Shown here: one piece after another, positions 54,264 to 64,000 of the stretch
How the letters are laid out: each line of letters starts with the position of its first letter
Position numbering within the stretch: position 1 is the first letter of the stretch
Source of the DNA: Symbiodinium natans
Taxonomy: Eukaryota; Sar; Dinophyceae; Suessiales; Symbiodiniaceae
Assembly (NCBI GenBank): GCA_905221605.1
Contig: CAJNDS010002412.1
Coordinates: forward strand, 286,886 to 350,885
Direction of reading: 5' to 3'
Length of the DNA stretch: 64,000 nt
Notes under the pieces: model-generated
Told to the model about the DNA's origin: nothing
The model's input: the letters and a program-made list of their open reading frames with translations, nothing else
The model's database searches: none
Position numbers and translations under genes: made by a program

Positions 54264-54593
54264 CGGCGAGCCCTTAAACCCTAAAGCCTAAAGCCTAAAC
54301 CCTACACCCAAAGCCCTGAACCCGGGAACCCTACCCGGCAAAGTTCGAAATCCCTAAGGTCTATTTCTACGAACCTCGAGGTGCTGGCTTGTGCCTTGTG
54401 AACTAAAACCACCCTTGAAGGAGCCAGGGGGTTGTGGCAAAGAAAGCCGGGCTCTTGATGCCCCCAACCCTAAACCCTAAGCCCTACAAACCCCAAACCC
54501 TAAACCCCAAAACCCTAAACCCTCAACCCTTGACCCTAACTAAACCTAAGCCCTAAGAACCCCAAAAGCGCTTCAGGGTTCGCTTCGGGCTTG

Positions 54594-57500
54594 TCACTTC
54601 TCCGCCGTCTTCTTGGCGCAGAACTTCTTCAAGGCCTGCTTGAACTTCTGTACCTGGTCCCAAGCACTTTGTAAGGCTTCTAGGGGGGGCTTATACAGGC
54701 TTTATATCGGGGTTTAGGGTTTAGGGCGTTTATAGGGATTATGTAGAGTTTATGTAGGGCTTATGTAGGGTTTATATAGGGCTAATCTTACGGCTTACAT
54801 AGGGCTTGTACCAGGTTTACTTGTAGGGGTCCATACCCTAGGCCACGGGGGTCTAAGGCCAGGGTTTAGGGTTTAGGGTTTAGGGTTTAGGATTTAAGGT
54901 TTAGGGCTTAGGGTTTAGGGTTATTACTGGGGAGGCTTGTAATCACATCTTCTGCTAGGCACCTGACTTTTCTGTTCGGAAGTACGCCCCAAAAAAAACG
55001 GATACTGGAGGGGCCTCAATAGTTAGAATAGGGTTTTGAGTTTTTTTGGCATAATTATAGAGGGAACACAAGGGAATATACTAACTAATTCTTCCGACCC
55101 CTACCCTAATATAAGCCTCTAGAGGGGAGCTGCTCTAGAGTTTTCAAAGCTCTGAACCTTCAGGGATATCCCTACTAGCCCCCTCTATACTACCCCCCCC
55201 TCCTAGGTTGCCCCCTGAACTAAACTTAAGGAGGCTTAATTATCCCTTAAATATGGGGGGAACCTAGGGGGTGGGGGTAGTATAGAGGGGGCGTCCTGGG
55301 GTTCGGGCCTACACTCCTGAACTCCCCGTTCTTTGGGGGCAGGAAGGAGAAGTTCCAGAGACCCCGAGGGTTTAGGGTTTAAGGTTTAGGGTTTAAGGTG
55401 TTAGGGTTTAGACATGCAGGTTGCGAGTACAAGGCTGTAGAGCCCCAAGACCAAGTCGTTGAGCTGGAACGCCTAAGCCGCAGCCAAAGCCTCAGCCCCA
55501 AACCCCAAACCCTAGCCCTAATCCCTAAACTGCGCGCCTTAAGCCCTAAGCCCTAAACCCTAAACCCTAAACCCTGAACCCTAAACCCTAAACCCTGAAC
55601 CCGAAACCCTGAACCCGAAACCCTGAACCTAACTTGTTCCCAGGCTTTCTCAGGGGGCAGCATTGCCAGCACCTGCCATGAGCTCCTGCCTCGCAGGGTT
55701 TAGGGTTTAGGGTTTAGGATTTAGGGTTTAGGGTTTAGGCTATAGGGTTTAGGGTTTCGTGTTTAGGGTTTAGGGTTTGGGGTTTAGGGTTTCGGGTTTA
55801 GGGTTTCGGGTTTCGGGTGTAGGGCCGAGGAGACACGGTCTCAAGGCGTTAAGGCTCAGGGTCTGAGGATTTAAACGCTGCAGTGCAGTTCGGATGTGAA
55901 TTTGCATGGCCCCATAATATGGGCCCTTAACAGGGGACCCCTTCATTGTACCCCGTTACATACCCTACAACACCCAAAGGCCCTTACTTCAGAACACTTT
56001 AATCAAGGTAAGGGGCCAGACCTAAGAGACCCTAGAGGGTTCGGGGTGTTAGGGTGCCAGGGGCTTGGGGGTCTGAGGGCTTTCCTTGACTAGGGTATGC
56101 AGGTTTGGTGCCTTTACAAGGCTTTCAGGCTGTAGGATGTCGGGGTTTAGGGTTAAGGCTTAAGGGCTTAGGGTTTCGGGCTTCAGGGGCTCAGAGGGGC
56201 GTCGGGTGCTTCATGGCTGTTAACGGCCACAAAAGTGCTTCGCCCTAAACCTCTAAACCCTGAGCCCGACAATCCCAGGCTAACCCTATGACCCACAATC
56301 CCAAAACCCCTAAGACCCCAGAGCCTTTAAACTTGTCTAGGGTTCAGGGTTTAGGGTTTAAGCCTTAGGGTTTAGGGTTTAGGGTTTAGGGTTTAGGGTT
56401 TAGGGTTTAGGGTTTAGGGTTTAGGGTTTAGGGTTCAGGGCGATCCAAACCCCGAAGCCTGACCACCTTTTGGGGTTAGGGTTGAGGGCTGAAGCCCACA
56501 ACCCTAAAACACGACAGCCCAAAGTCCCATCAGACAGCACTGCCGGGTACGAGGCCCGGACACAAAGAGCGCTTTCGTCTTCTCCTGCGGAACGCGCAAT
56601 TGGCCCTCAACCCTGAGAAGCCTTAAGGGTTTAGGGTTTAGGGTTTAGGGTTTCGGGTTCCTAAACCCTAAATCCTCAGTGCAACTTGCGCAGCACGAAA
56701 CCCTAAACCCCTAAACCCTAAAAAATCTCGAAACCCGAAACCCCAGGGCTGCCTTCACAGCGGCTTGCGGAAAGCCCGCTCCAGAGGCGGCGACTGTAGC
56801 CCAGGCACCTCTTGCGGGGGTTAGGCTGCAGAGGGCTGAAGGGAACCCTGATAGGGTTTAGGGTTTAGGGTTTAGGGTTTAGGGTTTAGGGTTTAGGGTT
56901 TAGGGTTTAGGGTTTAGGGTTTAGGGTTTAGGGTTTAGGGTTTCGGGTTTAGGGTTTACGGTTTAGGGTTTAGGGTTTAGGGTTTGCACCGTAAATACCC
57001 TGAGCCCTAGACCGGGTGAGGGTACAGGTGCAGGGCTTTCGGGTTTTAGGGCTTGAGGGTGTAGGGTCAAGGGGCTTTACCTTTGCGGCTTTAGGGCTTG
57101 AGGGTGTAGGGTTTAGGGGCTTTAGGGTGCAGATTTCTTACGGCTCAGGAACTGTGATAACTATGGGTTTGAGGGGTTTGGGTGTTCCATGTATGGTAAC
57201 AGTCCTAAGCCATAACGGTCTGAAAGCAGAAGGCTGGCAAGCCAAGGCAGAGTATGGGTGGCCGGTTTAGGGTTTAGGGTTTAGGGTTTAGGGTTTAGGG
57301 TTTAGGGTTTAGACCCTAAAACCTGAACCATGAACGCTCTACACCCATCCCTCGAACCCCAAACCCTACCCCAAAAACATCACAAACATCCAAACACTAG
57401 ACTCAAGAGTAACCGAGGAATATAAAGGGTGTCCTTTTTGGTTTGAAGGGTCCTAAAGCAAGAACTTGGTATCCCAGGAACCATATGACAATGAGGGTAC

Positions 57501-60500
57501 CCAATCTTTGAGTTGGTTGCTTCACGAGGGAACCTTGGACCAAAAAAGGGATAAGAGAAACTACTGGGCGCCCCAGACCAACCTTAAGGGAACCTAAACC
57601 CCCCAAAAAAGCGGTAGCAAGGGCCTGTACTCTGCGTCCTGGAAACAAGAAGCTACTGGGCACCCCTTAATAATGTTACCCTTCTTTGAGGTGGCTGCTT
57701 TATAAGGGAACCTTGGACCCACAAAAAAGGGGAAAACCCCTAAACCCTAAACCCTAAACCCTAAACCCGAAACCCTAAACCCTAAACCCTAAACCCTAAC
57801 AAAAAAGGGTGAGAAGCAACCTACCGGGCGCCCCCGGCCAGCAGTGGCAGGCGGGAAGGCCGTGAAGAGCGCCCGGGCGGCGGGGACCAGGACCCCGAGG
57901 GCGCTGGGCGGCATCTGGCCTCTGGTGTGTAGGGTTTAGGGTTTCGGGTTTCGGGTTTAGGGTTTCGGGTTTAGGGTTTAGGTTAGGGTTTAGGGTTTCG
58001 GGTTTAGGGTTTAGGGTTTAGGGTTTCGGGTTTCGGGTTTCGGGTTTAGGGTTTCGGGTTTAGGGTTTCGGGTTTCGGGTTTAGGGTTTAGGGTTTAGGG
58101 TTTTAGGGTTTAGGGTTTAGGGTTTAGAGAATCTTGGGGGACGGGGGCGCGGGGGGGGGGGGGGAAGGGGCTTGATCACAGAATGCATGCGGGACGGAAT
58201 CCTAATTACCATCCCTAAACCCTAAACCGGCATCGACAGGCTTACTTGTTTTTTGAGCTGAACCCTAAACTCTAAAAAAACTACACGCAATCCATACACC
58301 GCTGCGATTACCGTCCTAAAGCTGAAAGCCTCTCACTGCTACTGAGCCACGCCCCGTCCTCAAACTTCAACCCCACACCCAAACTCTCAACCTAAGCCAA
58401 CAAAAAACAGCCGAAACCAACCGCCCTTGAACCCTGCGCCTTTTGAATTAACCCTAAACCCTGACCCCGACACTTTACACCCCAAACTCTGGACACTCAA
58501 CTCCTCAGAGACCCTAAGCCCCAAACCCTCAGCCCTTACACCCTAAACCATAAACCCCAACCCTAAACCCTACACCCTTGTTGTCGGTGTAAGGTCCGCG
58601 CCAAGAAGAGCCTGGCGAGGCGCTCCAGCAAGGAGCCCCAAGAGCTTCAAGGCTTGAAACTTGAATCACGATTTAAGGGTTTAGGGTTTAGGGGTTAGGG
58701 TTTAGGGTTTAGGTTTAGAGTTTGGGTTTTCACGATCCTATTATAAGGAAATCCTACTATTGGGGGGCCGGGGGGGGGGGGGGGGGGGGACCATTAGAGG
58801 TTCCCTTATTTTCGAAAACCCCCATTAAAGTTGTGGGGTTTAGAGGTTGGGGTTTAGGGTTTAGGGCTAAGGGCTCCGCCCAAAGCCTTGCACAAGTCCT
58901 TATGCGCTGGGCTTATCTGGACCTGGGGCCTCTTTATACTTCAGGTCACCCAAAATTCCCCGAAGCCCTGGAAAGCTAAAGGCCCCTAAACCCACCCAAA
59001 GGGTACCTTGCAGAACCCACCCAATTGTTAAGGTGCCCCCAGAACCCGAAAGAGAAGTTGCAGAAATGCAGCGCTGAGCTTCCTAGACCCCGAGCCGCAA
59101 CAAAATTAAACCCCTGAAGCCCTTCAAACCTTAAAATCCCCAAACCCAACTTCCCAGATTTTCGAAGCTTCAGGTCTTTTGTCGCAGCCATTGGGGTTTT
59201 CAGGGGCTTTGCGCCCTATACTAACAGCCCTTCATCGGGATTAGAGTAGGGGGTACTAGAATCCCTATTGAGGACAGTTAGTTTAGGCGAGAACATCCCA
59301 AGTTTAGGGGTTCTTACCCTAAACCCTAAACCCTAAACCCTAAACCCTAAACCTTAAACCCTAAACCCTAAACCCTAAACCCTAAACCCTAAACCCTAAA
59401 CCCCAAACCCCAAACCCCAAACCCTAAACCCTAAACCCTAAACCCAAACCCTAAACCCTAAACCCTAAGCCCCAAACCCTTTTATGGGTTCAGGGTTTTG
59501 GGGACGGCCTTCATCACTGCTCGAAGCTGCAGCGCGCCCATCGGCCAGGATGGCAAAAGCTGGCCCTTGCCAATGGGACGTTCCGGAAAAAACCTAAACC
59601 CTAAACCCTAAACCCTAAACCCTAAACCCTAAACCCTAAACCCTAAACCCTAAACCCTAAACCCTAAACCCTAAACCCCAAACCCTAAACCCTAAACCCT
59701 AAGCAGGCCTCGAGTTCCCCGAGCCCTAAGCACATCATGGTCCTGGACTTCAGGCTGCATTTGTCTGTGCAGAAGGGGGCTCCGCGTGCCGGACTTTCAG
59801 GATGTGGCGTTTTGGGGCTTTTAGGATTTAGGGTTTCGGGTTTAGGGCACTTAGGGTTTTTAAGGTTAAGGGTTAGGGCTTAGGGTTTAGGAATTAGGGT
59901 TTAGGGCTAAGGGCTTAGGACTTAAGACTGCTGACTCTGGGGAAGCAAGGAGGCATTGTCTAAGGGCAAGTTGCATGATGCTTGTGGGAATCCTGCCTTT
60001 CACACCTATCCTCAGAAACCCAACAGCCATCCCAAAACAACCCCCTGGTTCTGAGTAGAGGTGCCCTATACAATCCCCTTAAAGGGTATAGATACGAGTA
60101 GGGCCCACAACTCCCTCATTCCCTACTAAGAACCAGGAGGAACAAGTCGTTCATGGTCCAAGGACTGCACGTCCATGAGCTGAAATCCCAAACACACTCT
60201 CCCGCAGGGAGAGGCATCCTATTTAAGAGCACCACCTCCATGCACAGGCAGTTTTTGCCCTAAACCCTAAACCCTAAACCCTAAACCTTAAACCCTAAAC
60301 CCCCAACCCTAAAACCCTAAACCCCTAAACCCGAAGTTCGGGAACCTTCCGTACAGCTGTGCCTGCAGGAGCTCGCCAATTTGCTGACACAAGGCGGTGT
60401 GAGAGCCTGAAAGGGCCAAGGCTGAATCCTCAAACCGGATATTTTGCCCCCATACACAGCCCTATGAAGGCCCTTTTTGAGGATTCTAAGGTCGAGTAGC

Positions 60501-62317
60501 CCATCCTGGTAATTCACGCAGTGGATGAACCCCGCCTCATGGAAACCTTGCACCTCCTCAGGCCCAAGGCCTCCTGAGCCAACCTTCTCCCCCAACTTTT
60601 GAAAACCCTAAACCCTGAACACAAACCCCAAACCCGTAGAAAGCAACCCTACTTCCCCCAAATGTTGCAACCCTAAACCCTAAACCCTAAACCCAAAACT
60701 CCCCTAGAACCCTCCTTGCGCCCCCAAAGGCCTCTATCACCCGGCATGCTGCCTGCAGGGCTCTCGCCCACCTGGCAGTCCAAGCAGAGCCGGGTCAGGA
60801 TATGGGTTTCGGTTTCAGGGTTTAGGGTTTAGGGTTTAGGGTTTGGGGTTGAGGGTTTAGGGTTGAGGGCTTAATTCGAGGGGCTTACTTGTCCAATAAC
60901 CAAGGAGAAAAAATAGGTTTAAGCTTGATTATTCCTACTAAACAAGGAAACCCAAAAAGTTTAATTATATAAAGTTCAACTATGGCAAAGAGGGGGGGTT
61001 TAGGGAGGCCTCTTAGGGCTTAGGGGTTAGGGTTTCGGGTTTAGGGGTCAGTTTAGAGTTTAGGGTTTAGGGTTTAGGGTTTAGGGTTTAGGGTTTCGGG
61101 TTTCGGGTTTCGGGTTTCGGGTCTCGAGTTTGGGGTTTGGGGTTTGGGGTTTCGGGTTTCGGGGTCAGTTTAGGCTTCTTCGGGCCTTGATGTGCGTTCT
61201 CCTTGGGCATGTGCTTGTGCAGTGCCCTCGTTGCAATTGAAATGATGTCGTAAGTCGCTGCCGCTGCGGCCTCAACAACCCTAAACTGAGGGTTTGGGGT
61301 TTAGGGTTTAGGGTTCAGGGTTTAGGGTTGAGGGTTTAGGGTTGAGGGTTAAGGGTTGAGGGTTGGGGGTTTAGGGTTTAGGAGAACCACCCCTCCACCC
61401 GCCCAAGACCCCCCACCTACACTCAGGCTGGCGGGCCTCGGACAGGAAGGTTAAGGCTTTCACAGGAGGCTGGTCTGCAGGCACCGACACCTCAGCGGGT
61501 TCGGAGTTTAGGGTCTTGGGGGTCAGGGTTGAGGCGTCCTAAACCTAAACCCTGAATCCTTGACCCTTAACCGGTCTTCGATTCTTGCCAGGGGGGGTTA
61601 CCGATGTTTTTGGGGAGACTGTGAGTTGTAGATGCGGGATGCAGGTCTGAATAAGGGGTGCAGGATAAACCCTGAACCCTGAACCCTAAACCCTAAACCC
61701 TAAACCCTGGGTGTTTTAGGGTGGCAGGGTCTCAGCAGCACAAACTGAGGGCCTGGGAGGATGGCTCCCATAACCCGACTGCGGAATTGTTGCTACCTAC
61801 TGGTTCTTGAACGGTTTAAGGTTTAGGGTTTAGGGTTTAGGGTTCAGGGTTCAGGGTTTAGGGTTTAGGGAATTCGCTACCTTAGATCACCATCTATATA
61901 CCCTTTAAGAAATAATATAGGCACCTCATTGCCTCGTTTTCTAGTTGGGGTTCTGGGTATAAGTGTTGATGGTTTAGGTAAAACCCTCAAACCTAAAACC
62001 CTCAAACCCAAAAAAACCCTCAAAACCCCAAAACCCTAAAACCTGAAAAACCCTAAACCCTAGAAACCCCAAAACCCCAAAACCCCAAAACCCCAAAACC
62101 CCAAAACCCCAAAACCCCGAAACCCCGAAACCCCGAAACCCTAAAACATAGTATACCCTTTAAGAGGCTAAACCCCTAAACCCTACACCCCAAACCCTAA
62201 ACCCTAAACCCCTAAACCCCTAAAACCCTAATTAATACCCCAAAACCCTCACCTTGAGGCCGGCGGCCAATGCTACGGCCGCCTTCACCACGAAGCCAAA
62301 GTGGCAGAGCTGCGGGC
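54594..62317 (-). CDS. Unidentified helix-rich protein, 13 exons, 5' end not found
   Basis: Exons 5' to 3': 62253-62317 (PQLCHFGFVVKAAVALAAGLK), 61417-61490 (VSVPADQPPVKALTFLSEA..), 60722-60771 (WARALQAACRVIEAFG), 60346-60406 (SHTALCQQIGELLQAQLYG), 59709-59793 (PARGAPFCTDKCSLKS..), 59518-59565 (GQLLPSWPMGALQLRA), 58576-58644 (LLGLLAGAPRQALLGADLTP..), 57839-57914 (MPPSALGVLVPAARALF..), 56753-56808 (AWATVAASGAGFPQAAVK), 56551-56584 (EKTKALFVSGP), 55634-55689 (RSSWQVLAMLPPEKAWEQ), 55414-55463 (LNDLVLGLYSLVLATC), 54594-54679 (ALQSAWDQVQKFKQALKK.., stop). The first 12 join in phase; the link from 12 to 13 needs one more small exon. Introns start GT (8) or GC (4) and end AG. Short amphipathic helices suggest a HEAT/ARM-like solenoid (inference). 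The C-terminus is Lys-rich. Confidence 0.6.
55179..55291. mobile_element. Long fold-back (36-bp arms)
   Basis: GCCCCCTCTATACTACCCCC...CCTAGGTTGCCCCC on the left pairs with GGGGGGAACCTAGGGGG...GTAGTATAGAGGGGGC on the right, loop about 38 bases. Confidence 0.65.
56850..56988 (+). repeat. TTTAGGG array
   Basis: About 19 units, one TTTCGGG and one TTTACGG. Confidence 0.96.
57397..57640. mobile_element. Family E element with a family D element nested at 57465-57578
   Basis: Outer ends TAGACTCAAGAGTAACC and GGGCCTGTACTCTGCGTCC match family E at 39291 and 63652. The inner CTTGGTATCCCAGGAACC...ACTACTGGGCGCCCC is a family D copy. Confidence 0.6.
57653..57833. mobile_element. Family D element split by a telomeric block
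   Basis: CTACTGGGCACCCC...GGGAACCTTGGACCC on the left and CTACCGGGCGCCCCC on the right. Between them a CCCTAAA array (57737-57799) is bracketed by repeated acaaaaaagg, as if duplicated on insertion. Confidence 0.62.
57925..58127 (+). repeat. TTTAGGG/TTTCGGG array
   Basis: Alternating C and A variants, about 28 units, next to an exon of the 54-62 kb gene. Confidence 0.95.
59191..59301. mobile_element. Family A element, left end decayed
   Basis: Interior ATACTAACAGCCCTTCATCG...CCTATTGAGGACAGTTAGT and right end GAACATCCCAA are clear. The left end is disrupted. Confidence 0.65.
59316..59490 (-). repeat. CCCTAAA array
   Basis: About 24 units including three CCCCAAA. Confidence 0.95.
59594..59702 (-). 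repeat. CCCTAAA array
   Basis: About 15 units, filling an intron of only about 140 bp between exons 59518-59565 and 59709-59793. Confidence 0.96.
60045..60136. mobile_element. Family B element
   Basis: CTGGTTCTGAGTAGAGGTGC...CTCCCTCATTCCCTACTAAG, then AACCAG. Confidence 0.6.
61980..62240 (-). repeat. CCCCAAAA-rich array
   Basis: CCCTCAAA, then about 10 CCCCAAAA octamers (62059-62135), then CCCTAAAC. Confidence 0.9.
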
Positions 62318-62320
62318 CTG

Positions 62321-62415
62321 GCAGTTTAGGGTTTAGGGTTTAGGGTTTAGGGTTTAGGGTTTAGGGTTTAGGGTTTAGGGTTTAGGGTTTAGGGTTTAGG
62401 GTTTAGGGTTTAGGG
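62321..62415 (+). repeat. TTTAGGG array
   Basis: About 13 perfect units, starting 4 bases from exon 62253-62317; its reverse complement gives the intron upstream of that exon. Confidence 0.96.
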
Positions 62416-62495
62416 CTGGCTGAGTTTTCTTTCGGGGGCTTCGTGGTTGAGGGCTTGAAGGGCTTTTAAGGTCTAGGGTAGAGCAGTCAGCTCTC

Positions 62496-62526
62496 TCAGC
62501 GCAGCCCACCTTTCCCAGAAGGCATG
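62496..62526 (-). CDS. Possible upstream exon of the 54-62 kb gene
   Basis: After acceptor catgag, HAFWERWAAL reads open and would join exon 62253-62317 in phase if a GA donor (GAGAGC) is used. GA donors occur in dinoflagellates but this one is weak. Confidence 0.25.
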
Positions 62527-63159
62527 CTCATGCCCCAACCCGGAAAGACGAATGAAACCCTTAACGTGGCTCTAGGCACTAGACAGCCTAAGGCCCTACA
62601 TGAAGGTGCTTGAGGGTGCATTACAAGTCGTCGTCCAAGTGGATATCCCTGAACTGCATAATTGCATCATTTTATCATTGACTGTCGGGCGATGGTACTG
62701 CTCTGAATGCTATCGTCGCATTCTACGCTTGTCGCTTTTTCCAGCACATGCGCGCATTTCTATACTCCCCTTAAAACCTGAATAAAAAAATATTGCTTTT
62801 TAAATATTCCCTTGGGCTTTTATAAGTATAAAAAAAACCTGAGGGGGCTATAGGATGTAGTTGTTCTTGTCATCCCTGTCATCCCTGACTTGAAAAAGGG
62901 GGCCAGGGTATCATGCCCGACTCAGAAGTCTCAACTTTCCCCAAAAGGGGCGAATCGACTTTCTAGATCGCCCTGAACCCTGAATCCTAAGCCCTAAACC
63001 ATAAGCCCAAAAAGAACCGGTGCCTCGCAGAAGAAGAATTGACGGGGCATGGCGCCCAACCTGCGCAGATTCTTGAGGCTTTATCGTTCCCTCGGAGTTG
63101 TGGACCTTGAACCTGCTCAAGTCCGACAGCAGCCTCCCTGAGCATTATGTAGGGGCCCG

Positions 63160-63275
63160 ATTGGGTTTAGGGTTTAGGGTTTGGGGTTTAGGGTTTAGGG
63201 GGTTTGGGGTTTAGGGTTTAGGGTTTAGGGTTTAGGGTTTAGGGTCTAGGGTTTAGGGTTTTGGGTTTTGGGCTT
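63160..63275 (+). repeat. TTTAGGG array
   Basis: About 15 units with TTTGGGG variants. Confidence 0.93.
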
Positions 63276-63651
63276 CGGACTTTGGGCTCATACTACAATT
63301 AGTTGTGTAGGTTTGATAAGGGGACTAAATGTCGCAGAGCCTTTAAGAGAATTCTCCCGCCTCGCGCATCATCTCCGCCAACGCCTCGGAAGTGTTCGGG
63401 GTTTTGGGTTGAGGGCTCAGCGATGCCTGTGCTTGTTTCCCATGGCTGAGCGATAGAGTAGATGCTCGCCAGGCTTTCCTGCCAAGGAGGACTTCCGGTA
63501 AAGCCTCCGTCGCCTGAAGCCTGACAACCTCTCAGGTAGCCAAGTGTTCCCTTTGTGGGCTTCGGTTCCTTTATGCAAAAGAGGAACTCGAATCCAAAAA
63601 GTTCAAAAGGGTGCCACCTGCGCCTGCTAGTCTGACACCACACCAAGGAAG

Positions 63652-63872
63652 CTAGACCCAAGAGTAGCCCAGGAAGAAAAAGGGTGCCCATGTTGGTTTA
63701 AAGGGGCGCTAAACAAGTACGGGCCTACTCTAGGTACCTACACCCTAAAGCAACGGGAATAAGGGCCTACTCTGGGCACCCTAAACCCTAAACCCTAAAC
63801 CCTAAACCCTAAACCCTAAACCCTAAACCCTAAAACAAAGGGAATAAGGGTCCACTCTGGGTCCTACCAGTA
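63652..63872. mobile_element. Family E element plus two extra right ends around a telomeric array
   Basis: A complete copy (63652-63735) is followed by two more copies of its right end (GGGAATAAGGGCCTACTCTG near 63755 and a variant near 63838) on either side of a CCCTAAA array (63780-63833). Confidence 0.55.
63780..63833 (-). repeat. CCCTAAA array
   Basis: About 7 perfect units between two family E right ends. Confidence 0.95.
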
Positions 63873-64000
63873 GGAAGCGTAAAGGAAGGAAGCCCCTAAG
63901 CGTCACTTGAAACTCCCAAACCCAAAACAACCCTCAGCCCCGTAAGCCATGAATCCATGAGGGTTTAGGGTTAGGGTATAGGGTTTGGGGTTTAGGTTTT

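Larger units (their letters stand above)
45890..54593. other. Region between two minus-strand genes
   Basis: Arrays alternate with islands, several of them coding-like on the plus strand (45900-45990, 46230-46315, 47417-47518, 48169-48257, 50951-51128, 53105-53191). 49050-50148 is the longest telomere-free stretch in this part (1.1 kb), AT-richer, with no ORF or repeat I can name; 52580-52880 is similar. Confidence 0.5.
62527..64000. other. Right end
   Basis: 62580-62900 is unique, AT-rich towards 62790 (aatattgctttttaaatatt). 63063-63110 on the minus strand reads FKVHNSEGTIKPQESAQ with CAG|GTTGGG and may be a further exon of the 54-62 kb gene. Then come arrays and family E ends. Confidence 0.45.

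Noticed and set aside
58592-58678. Plus-strand exon VRAKKSLARRSSKEPQ..
   Set aside because: Minus reading LLGLLAGAPRQALLGADL fits in phase between neighbouring exons of the 54-62 kb gene; kept with caution.
1-64000. Window as a chromosome end or subtelomere
   Set aside because: Arrays occur in both orientations throughout, with genes running across them; no terminal one-way array at either edge.
1-64000. Plant nuclear DNA because of TTTAGGG
   Set aside because: Heptamer is shared; GC donors, tiny exons and the ubiquitin-like/ankyrin protein point to a dinoflagellate.

Overview
The window looks like nuclear DNA of a dinoflagellate, most likely a relative of the Symbiodiniaceae. Three things point there: (1) the protein at 20980-22926 joins a ubiquitin-like N-terminus to about 17 ankyrin repeats, an architecture common in these algae; (2) genes are cut into many tiny exons whose introns very often begin with GC instead of GT; (3) the confidently read genes all lie on the minus strand. 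The telomere-type heptamer TTTAGGG/CCCTAAA fits, but plants and chromerids share it.

Most of the sequence is perfect or degenerate TTTAGGG/CCCTAAA repeat, in well over 100 blocks of both orientations, separated by islands of 50-300 bp. This is not a chromosome end, because blocks point both ways and are interrupted throughout. Many islands are exons. Reading the minus strand island by island gives an 18-exon sirtuin (Sir2, NAD-dependent deacylase) gene from the ATG at 29461 to the left edge: 975 coding bases spread over 29.4 kb, all splice phases matching, with introns of telomeric repeats, fold-back elements and microsatellites. Its largest intron (15672-23769) contains the same-strand ankyrin gene.

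Right of the sirtuin gene, other split minus-strand genes can be followed: a 4-exon 3' part ending at 35443 (from 40177), a 6-exon fragment at 43997-45719, and a 13-exon gene from at least 62317 to a stop at 54594 coding for an unidentified helix-rich protein. Between them are isolated exon-like islands on both strands that I could not assign.

The non-coding part also holds several families of short fold-back elements (about 80-120 bp, MITE-like). One has 8-bp target-site duplications, and in several copies a telomeric block sits in the middle of the element. There are two 57-bp minisatellites, AT-rich and CA/CATA microsatellites, homopolymer C/G tracts and a 32-bp higher-order repeat built from telomere variants. 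I saw no rRNA, tRNA, CRISPR or bacterial-type features. All gene models here were read by eye and need transcript support.
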